From Dysidea avara (Eukaryota > Porifera > Demospongiae > Dictyoceratida > Dysideidae): DNA of 64,000 bases. A program made the position numbers and the translations under genes. The stretch lies in NCBI RefSeq assembly GCF_963678975.1, contig NC_089275.1:15822220-15886219 (forward strand). Reading direction: 5' to 3'. Shown here piece after piece: positions 56,701 through 64,000 of this stretch (the first letter of the stretch is position 1; every line of letters begins with the position of its first letter). The notes beneath the pieces are model-generated. The model was not told the DNA's origin, did no database searches, and saw nothing but the letters and a program-made list of their open reading frames with translations.

Positions 56701-58891
56701 TATTACCTCTAAGTTGATTGGTAGACATAGCAGTCTGGAAGCCATTGTTGTGTCAGTTTTATGTAATAACAAGGAGATCACCATTTGTTTATTATATGTC
56801 CCTCCTGATGCTAACCAATCACATCATGAAACCCTACTGGAATATTTATCAAGTCTATCTTGTCATGATCATCTGCTCATACTACTATATAGGAGATGTT
56901 AACTTACCTGATGTCGGTTGGGAAAACTACCAAGGTCACTCTGAATTTTCCTCTCAATTCTGTGACAAGATTTTTGAATTATACTTGGAACAGCTGGTTG
57001 ATAAACCAACCCACATTAATGGCAACATCCTGGATGTCATTTTAGCAAATTTTGTCATCCACCAGCCAACAATATCTGATGCTCACCCTCAAGGCCTCTC
57101 ATCTGATCACTTTGTAATTAATTTCAGTGTTCCAACATCATCTCACACTGTGGAACAGAAAGCCTCCTATGTTGCTTACGATAACTCAAGAGCTGACTGG
57201 GACGGTATGTATAACTCTATGATGAATCACAATTTTCACGAATACTAGCATCTAATTATAAGTGACATTGAAGAAGTTTGGGCTACATTAAAACATATTC
57301 TACAGACTGCTATTCAAGCTTTTGTCCCACAGTTTTTGAAGCAGCATCCCAAATGGTTTACACCAACCATAAAATATCGTCTGAACTGTATTCATTCAAG
57401 TACAAAAAGAATCCCAATAATAATCTAAAGCTAAAGTTACAAGCAGAAGAAGATAATCTCCAAGCATTGATTGTAGAAGCTAAGAGTGACTATGAATCCA
57501 ACTTAATCAGCAACTATGCTAGTGGCAATAATAGTCTTATCTATAAATACATATCCTCTCTTTCAAAAAGTGACTGCTTACCACCTCAGATGCATTTAGG
57601 TACAGACACCGCCACCTGTGACCAGGACAAAGCCAGATTGTTTAACAACTATTTCTACTCTGTTTTTAATGATAAAGACTTGACTAATGATTCCCTAACT
57701 ACCACCAATGAAACTTCTGGTACTTCCTTAAGTGACATAGTAATCACAGCTGAAGATGATTATGAAGCTCTAGTCTCCCTAGATCCAAACAAAGCAAAGG
57801 GACCTGATGGCATCAGTCCTAAAGTATTAAAATATTGTGCAGACGCCCTCTGTCAACCCATCAGTTATCTTTTTCAGTTAACCATTACAAATAGCTATTT
57901 ACCATCTGAATGGTGTACACACTGTGTCATTCCAATCTTCAAGTGTGGGGACTGCGCTACTGTATCCAACTACTGTTCTATATCACTATTATGTATCATT
58001 TCAAAGGTTTTGGAAAAGATCATCTTTAATATATCGATCAAGTTTTTATCCAACTTGTTTACCCCTCATCAGTTTGGCTTTCTACCTAGTAGATCTACCC
58101 TACAGCAGTTGTTATTATTCATCATTGAACTATTGGAAGCGAAAAGAACAAACAAGGTATCAGATGTCATTTATCTAGACTTCAAGAAAGCCTTTGACTC
58201 TGTTACTCATACCAAGTTACCACACAGAATAAGATCTTTTGGCATTACTGGAACATTATTTAACTGGTTTGTAGCATATCTTTCTAATCGTGTACAATAC
58301 GTCCGAGTCAACAACAGTCTCTCAGAGTTTCTACCAGTGTTATCTGGGGTTCCCAAGGAAGTATCCTAGGCCCATTATTTTTTGTTCATTTATAAATGAT
58401 CTACCTAAGTGCCTAAAGTTTTCTAGTGCATTTATCTATGCTGATGATACCAAATGCCTGAAACATCGAAGTGGTCTGAATACAACTGAAATGAACCTCC
58501 TTCAAAAAGATCTGGATAACCTCTTCCAATGGGGCATAACATCTGATTTATATTACCATTTCAGCAAATTTGCACACTTATAATTCTGGCTAAAGAGCTA
58601 CATGACTGCTGCCTCCTATTTTATTGACAACAAGTCGATTGCTAGTATTGACAGCACTAAAGATCTAGGGATAATAATAACACAGAACTTAACATGGGAG
58701 AGCCACTACAAATTAATATCAGGCAAGGCCTACAAAATTCTTGGATTAATTTTTTCAGGTAATAGACCAGTTGAGACTAGAAAAAAGTTGTATATCTCAC
58801 TTGTTTGTGCACAAATCTTATATTGTTCACAAGTGTGGAGACCTTATCTAATTAAAAATATCAATATGTTAGAAAGAATACAGAGGCCGGC

Positions 58892-59089
58892 GGTGGCGGA
58901 TCCAGGGGGGGCACAGGGGGCACGTGCCCCCCCTCCCTTAAAAAAATGTATATAAGATCGAGATACTCTAATAGAGCAGTCAATCACCAATCACTCTAAT
59001 AAAGCAGTCACAGTGTTCATGGGGAAGGTAGCTTACTTAGGAAGCTATAAATAGGATTTTATTTTACATAACATACGTGATATAATATA
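58892..59089. mobile_element. hAT-type MITE, left half (interrupted)
   Basis: Starts GGTGGCGGATCCAG, the same end as the element at 49149-49490 in reverse orientation. Continues with CTCTAATAGAGCAGTCAATC and AAATAGGATTTTATTTTACA, matching that element's inner sequence. Broken at 59089 after GATATAATATA by the second satellite-carrying element and resumes at 63926. Confidence 0.75.
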
Positions 59090-59409
59090 TCTAATCCAAA
59101 ACAGCCAAGCTGTAAAAAAAGTGTGCGGCCCTCAGAAAGGCTATGGTGAAAAAAGATGTGAAATCCAAGGTGGCGGCCAAGAAATGGCTGTGATGGTAGG
59201 TTAGTGGTAAAAATTTTAATAACGACAATTCAGGTGAATTTTTGTGAAGTGGCACAAAAATTCACCTGAATTGTCGTTATTAAAATTTTTACCACTAACC
59301 TACCATCACAGCCATTTCTTGGCCGCCACCTTGGATTTCACATCTTTTTTCACCATAGCCTTTCTGAGGGCCGCACACTTTTTTTACAGCTTGGCTGTTT
59401 TGGATTAGA
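59090..59409. repeat. 5' foldback of satellite-carrying element, copy 2
   Basis: Nearly identical to 51338-51657, with more perfect arms. The loop region is TTTTTGTGAAGTGGCACAAA. Non-coding. Confidence 0.9.
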
Positions 59410-59575
59410 TTTCATTTCTTTTTGTATTTGTATACCCCAAAGCCGGCCTATGGCCAGCTTTGGGACTTTTTTAACCTATGCTTTTTTCTTTACTACAGGA
59501 AGAAGAAAAGATGAAGTAGATGTACTTTAAATATTTTATCAGTAAATGTACAAATTATATATACTGTATAATACA

Positions 59576-59805
59576 TATGTGACCGGATTTGCGAAAAGGG
59601 GTCCAATTTGCCAACTTTGACAATTGATAACTTCAGATTGGAAAGAGCTATTGCCTTGATATTTGGGCAGTGGTGAGCACCACTAAAGCTGAATACATGG
59701 TGAAATGTTCAGGTTAATATGTTACTTGAACACTGAGTTATGGTCTCCAACATTTACGGAATTGGATGTGTGTGGAAGACCCCTTTTCGCAAATCCGGTC
59801 ACATA
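59576..59805. repeat. Inverted repeat TATGTGACCGGATTTGCG, only complete in copy 2
   Basis: TATGTGACCGGATTTGCGAA at 59576 is matched by the inverse TTCGCAAATCCGGTCACATA ending 59805. In copy 1 only the left arm survives (about 51819-51935) and the satellite begins where the right half would be. Confidence 0.8.
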
Positions 59806-59824
59806 TATTTATTACAGAAATCTC

Positions 59825-62800
59825 CATGGTGGTTTCTTTGTAACTGAACACTCTACAAGGTGACTTCTTCTAATTGCTCTCTCTACAGGGTGAATTGTTT
59901 GTAGCTGAACGATCTACAAGGTAACTTCTTCTAGCTGATCTCTCTACAGGGTGATGTGTTTGTAGCTGAATTCTGTATAGGTGATTTGTTTGCAGCTGAG
60001 CTCTTTACAGAATGGTTTCTTTGTAGCTGAACTCTCTAAAAGGTAACTTCTTCTAACTGATCTTCCTACAGGGCAATTTGTTTCTGGCAGAATTTTCTAC
60101 AGGGTGATTTCTTTGCAGCTGAACTCTCTACATGGTGGTTTCTTTGTAGCTGAACTCTCTACAAGGTACTTTCTTCTAGCTGATCTCTCTACAGGGAGAT
60201 TTGTTTGTAGCTGAACTATCTACAAGGTAACTTCTTATAGCTGATCTCTACAGGGTGATTTGTTCGTAGTTGAATTCTGTACAGGTGATTTGTTTGCAGC
60301 TGAGCTCTTTACAAAATGGTTTCTTTGTAGCTGAACTTTCTCCAAGGTAACTTCTTCTAACTGATCTTTCTGCAGGGTGATTTTTTTGTAGCTGAACTAT
60401 CTACAAGGTATTTCTTCTAGCTGATCTCTCTACAGGGCGATTTGTTTGTAGCTGAATTCTGTACAAGTGATTTGTTTGCAGCTGAGCTATTTACAGAATA
60501 GTTTCTTTGTAGCTGAACTCTCTACAGAGTGATTTGTTTGTAGCTGAAATCCCTACAAGGTAACTTCTTCTAGCTGATCTCTCTACAGGGTGATTTGTTT
60601 GTAGCTGAACTCTCTACAGGTGATTTGTTTGTAGCTGAACTCTACAAGGCGATACTTCTAGGTGATCTCTCTACAGGATTCCTTGTTTCTAACTGAACTC
60701 TCAACAGGGTGATCTGTTCATAGCTGAACTTTCTACTGGGTGATTTGTTTGCAGCTGAACTCTCTAAATGGTGGTTTCTTTGTAGCTGAACTCTCTACAA
60801 TGTGACTTCTTCTAGCTGAACTCTCTACAAGGTGACTTGTTTCTAGCTGATCTCTCTACAGGGTGACTTGTTTCTAGCTGAAGGTGATTTGTTTGTAGCT
60901 GAACTCTCTACATGGTGGTTTCGTTGTAGCTGAACTCTCTACAAGGTAACTTCTTCTAGCTGATCTTTTTCACTGCATATTTGTTTGTAGCTGAGTTCTC
61001 TACAGGGTGATTTGTTTGCAGCTGAACTCTCTACATGGGAGTTTCATTGTAGCTGAACTCTCTACAATGTGACTTCTTCTAGCTGAACTCTCTACAGGGT
61101 GACTTGTTTCTAGCTGAACTCTCTACAGGTGATTTGTTTGCAGCTGAACTCTCTACATGGTGGTTTCTTTGTAGCTGAACTCTCTACAAGGTAACTTCTT
61201 CTAGCCGATCTTTCTACAAGGTGATTGAGTTTTTTGCAGCTGAACTCTTTACATGGTGGTTGCTTTGTAGCTGAACTCTCTAAAAGGTGACTTCTTCTAG
61301 CTGAACTCTCTACAGGACGATTTGTTTGCAGCTGGATTCTCTACGTGGTAGTTTCTTTGTAGCTGAACTCTCTACAATGTGACTTCTTCTAACTGAACTC
61401 TCTACAGGGTGACTTGTTTTTAGCTGATCTCTCTACAGGGTGACTTGTTTCTAGCTGAACTCTCTACAGGTGATTTGTTTGCAGCTGAACTCTCTACATG
61501 GTGGTTTCTTTGTAGCTGAACTCTCTACAAGGTAACTTCTTCTAGCTGATCTTTCTACAGGGTGATTTGTTTGTAGCTGAATTCTCTACAGGGTGATTTA
61601 TTTGCAGCTTAACTCTCTACAAGGTGACTTCTTCTAGCTGAACTCTCTACAGAGTGATTGATTTTTTTTGCAGCTGAACTCTCTACATGGTGGTTTCTTT
61701 GTAACTTAACTCTCTACAGGGTGATTTGTTTGTAGCTGAACTCCCTACAGGGTGATCTGTTCATAGCTGAACTCCCTATAAGGTAACTTCTTCTAGCTAA
61801 TCTTTCTACAGGGCGATTTGTTTGTAGCTGAGTTCTCTACAGGGTGATTTGTTTGCAGCTGAACTCTACATGGTAGCTTCTTTGTAGCTCTACAATGTTA
61901 CTTCTTCTAGCTGAACTCTCTACAAGGTGACTTGTTTCTAGCTGATCTCTCTACAGGGTGACTTGTTTCTAGCTGAACTCTCTACAGGTGATTTGTTTGT
62001 AGTTAAACTCTCTACACGATAGATCTTTGTAGCTGAACTTTCTACAAGGTGATTTCTTCTATAGCTGATCTTTCTACAGGGTGATTTGTTTGTACCTGAA
62101 CTATCTACATGATGGTTTCTTTGTAGCTGAACTCTCTACAAGGTAACTTCTTCTAGCTGATCTCTCTACAGGACAATTTGTTTGTACCTGAACTCTCACA
62201 TGATTGTTTCTTTGAAGCTGAACTCTCTACAAGGTGATTTCTTCTAGCTGATCTTTCTACAGGGTGATTTGTTTGTAGCAGAACTCTCTACAAGGAAACT
62301 TCTTCTAGCTGATCTCTCTACAGGGAGATTTGTTTGTAGCTGAACTCTCTATACATGATTTGTTTGTGGCTGAATTCTCTACATGATGGTTTCTTTGTAG
62401 CTGAACTCTCTACAAGGTAACTTCTTCTAGCTGATCTCTTTACAGGGTGAATTGTTTGTAGCAGAACGATCTACAAGGTAACTTCTTCTTACTTATCTCT
62501 CTACAGGGTGATTTGTTTGTAGCTGAACTTTTTACAAGGAAACCTCTTTTAACTGAGCTCTGTACAGGGTGAATTGTTTGTAGCTGAACTATCTACAAGG
62601 TAACTTCTTCTAGCTGATCTCTCTACAGGATGATTTGTTTGTAGCTGAACTATCTACAAGGTAACTTCTTCTAGCTGATCTCTCTACAGGGTGATTTGTT
62701 TGTAGCTGAATTCTGTATAGGTGATTTGTTTGCAGCTGAACTCTCTACATGGTGGTTTCTTTGTAGCTGAACTCTCTACAAGGTAACTTCTTCTAGCTGA

Positions 62801-63066
62801 TGTATCTACATGGTCACTAGTTTGTAGCTGAATTCTCTAAATGGTGGTTTCTTTGTAACTGAAGTATCTACAAGGTGACATCTTCTAGCTGATCTTTCAA
62901 CAGGGTGATTTGTTTGTATCTGAGCTCTCTACAAGAAATCTTCTTCTAACTGATGTTTTAACAGGGTGAATTGTTTGTAGCTGAACTCTCTACAGGGTGA
63001 TTTGTTTGTAGCTGATCTCTATACAGGTTACTTATTTCTAACTGATCTCTTGAATTCTGCTCAGGG
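59825..63066. repeat. Satellite array 2, ~31-bp monomers
   Basis: About 100 monomers of the same family as array 1 but less regular: fewer GAATTCTGTACAGG and GAGCTCTTTACAGAA variants and more GACTTGTTTCTAGCTG types. The 457-bp unit of array 1 is not evident, so the arrays have homogenised separately. Confidence 0.92.
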
Positions 63067-63925
63067 TGACTGCTCTATTAGGATGACTGCTCTATTAGAG
63101 TATCTCGATCTCGCACTTGCTACACCAAGTTGGATTTCGTGTTATAACTCCGTGGCTTTAAGTCTGATTCTTCTACACCATTGAAGAGCCTTTCTAAGAT
63201 GATAACTCCATCTGTACAGCGATTTTGAAAGCATTACCCCAAGCGGTTTACCTGGTAGGCGTGGCAAGCATAATAATAATAATAATAATAAAATAAAAAT
63301 ATTAAAAATTAGCTAATCTCGATTGCGTAATTGTTACACACTGTTGATTTTTTCGCTGTATCTTCCTGGTTTTTAGCTCGATTTCTTTCAAACCACAAAA
63401 GGTTTGAGGTTCAATAGTTAACCTATTCACCCACCGATTTTCAGCTTCTTCCCATACGCGGTTTACCCTGTAGGCGTGACAACATATTGGTGTTATTTTT
63501 CGTGCATAATCGCTCATAGCTCTTTGTCTGTTTATGGTATTCCAGCCAAAGTTGGTACCGAGATGCGCCTTTATACCCCCCTTCTGTGTGCCAAATTTCA
63601 AGGCAATCGGATAACGCGTTCGAGTTTTATAGCAGATTTTGTAAGTGTGCGACAAGAAAAAGAAAAATAAGAAGAAAAAAACGAAGAAACTCAGCCAATT
63701 TTTGAAGTCGCATACCTCGGGAACGCGCGAAGCGATTTCGCTCAAATTTGGAATGTAGAGTGCTGCAGTTTGGGGGCATGTCCACAGCAAAAATCGTCTT
63801 GTTTCATCAAGGAAGCACAGAGCTACGGAGGTGCGAAAATTGCGTTTTCTTTCTTCCTGTCAATATACTCACGGGTGTTACGCGCCGGCTTCTTGGGCCG
63901 CACGACACACTACCGTGTGTCTTGA
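63067..63925. repeat. 3' module of satellite-carrying element, copy 2
   Basis: Matches 55869-56700 with scattered substitutions and an added (ATA)n run at about 63271-63300. Ends in the same hairpin GACACAC-TACC-GTGTGTC. A 162-codon minus-strand frame here is broken in copy 1. Confidence 0.85.
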
Positions 63926-64000
63926 TTTGGTAAAGGATAACTAGCTATTATTGTTGTGACCTTTTTTTTTTTTTTTTTTTGCTCTTCAACTGTTTTTTTC
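63926..64000. mobile_element. hAT-type MITE, right part (partial at window edge)
   Basis: TTGGTAAAGGATAACTAGCT and then GTGACC, a poly(T) run and CTCTTCAACTG match in reverse the 49205-49305 part of the sister MITE. This is the continuation of the element begun at 58892. The distal end lies outside the window. Confidence 0.75.

Larger units (their letters stand above)
51075..58891 (+). pseudogene. APE/RT LINE interrupted by a satellite-carrying element
   Basis: The 5' part (51075-51337) encodes the start of an AP endonuclease domain (SFCLWNARSLVNKLNHF, VAITETWLKP, GVMLAVKDN). After the insertion (51338-56700) the same domain resumes at 56701 in a frame continuous with the left part, then IGDVNLPDVGW and LSSDHFVINF complete it. 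RT motifs follow: PNKAKGPDGISPKVL, YLDFKKAFDSVTH, GVP near 58350 and catalytic YADD near 58440, then a thumb region ending LERIQR. Frame changes near 56880, 57300-57400, 58355 and 58570 and a stop at 57246 make it dead. It is cut again at about 58892 by a MITE, so the C-terminus is missing. Confidence 0.85.
59090..63925. mobile_element. Satellite-carrying Helitron/Helentron-like element, copy 2
   Basis: 4836 bp with the same order as copy 1: foldback 59090-59409, spacer with the CCCAAAGC...GCTTTGGG hairpin, a second inverted repeat at 59576-59805, array 59825-63066, 3' module 63067-63925. It again starts TC after A and ends TTGA before T. The host MITE continues on both sides, and its intact relative at 49149-49490 gives an independent empty site without target duplication. 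Confidence 0.6.

Noticed and set aside
56360..56902. 180-codon plus-strand open frame
   Set aside because: It is a chance fusion of the non-coding 3' module with the resumed LINE endonuclease frame after 56701.
63302..63790. 162-codon minus-strand open frame in the 3' module of copy 2
   Set aside because: The matching region of copy 1 (about 56094-56560) has the frame broken, and composition is low-complexity (poly-Phe). No conserved coding signal.

Overview
This is a eukaryotic, AT-rich, repeat-laden window from an invertebrate animal. The gene set is a classical Ras with a CAAX tail, a heterotrimeric G-protein gamma subunit, a ZC3H4/6/8-type CCCH protein and a TRPML channel. Short phase-exact introns and a high density of foldback and hAT-type elements fit an early-branching metazoan. 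A sponge is my best guess, but this is inference and nothing here proves it.

Layout. 1-328: the 3' end of an unrecognised plus-strand gene. 1224-5330 (minus): a complete nine-exon Ras GTPase of 189 aa. 5788-10453 (plus): a two-exon G gamma (66 aa) divergent from Ras across 457 bp, with a 4.5 kb repeat-bearing intron. 10929-18786 (plus): a six-exon CCCH protein of 947 aa with three fingers. 19891-34865 (minus): an eleven-exon mucolipin/TRPML channel of 722 aa, tail to tail with the CCCH gene; its introns carry several MITEs. 34866-39100: intergenic DNA with MITEs and a LINE relic. 39115-40680: a 5'-truncated LINE with an open reverse-transcriptase frame. 43784-44836 (minus): an intronless sulfotransferase-like type II membrane protein. 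45000-50830: dead LINE 3' fragments and hAT-type elements.

51075-64000 is a nest of transposons. A degenerate APE/RT LINE is split by a 5.36 kb satellite-carrying element (51338-56700). The same LINE is broken again at about 58892 by a hAT-type MITE, and that MITE is split by a second copy of the satellite element (59090-63925). Both satellite elements have the same order: a 5' foldback, a spacer, a 31-bp-based tandem array, and an 0.84-0.86 kb module ending in a perfect 7-bp hairpin. Two independent interrupted hosts show no target-site duplication, with insertion between A and T. This is Helitron/Helentron-like behaviour and is the most unusual thing in the window.

The host genes do not form an operon. 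Ras and G gamma may share a bidirectional promoter, and both encode prenylated membrane signalling proteins. The exon models were built by hand from splice sites and codon phase. All phases close, and the protein lengths match the families where those are known.
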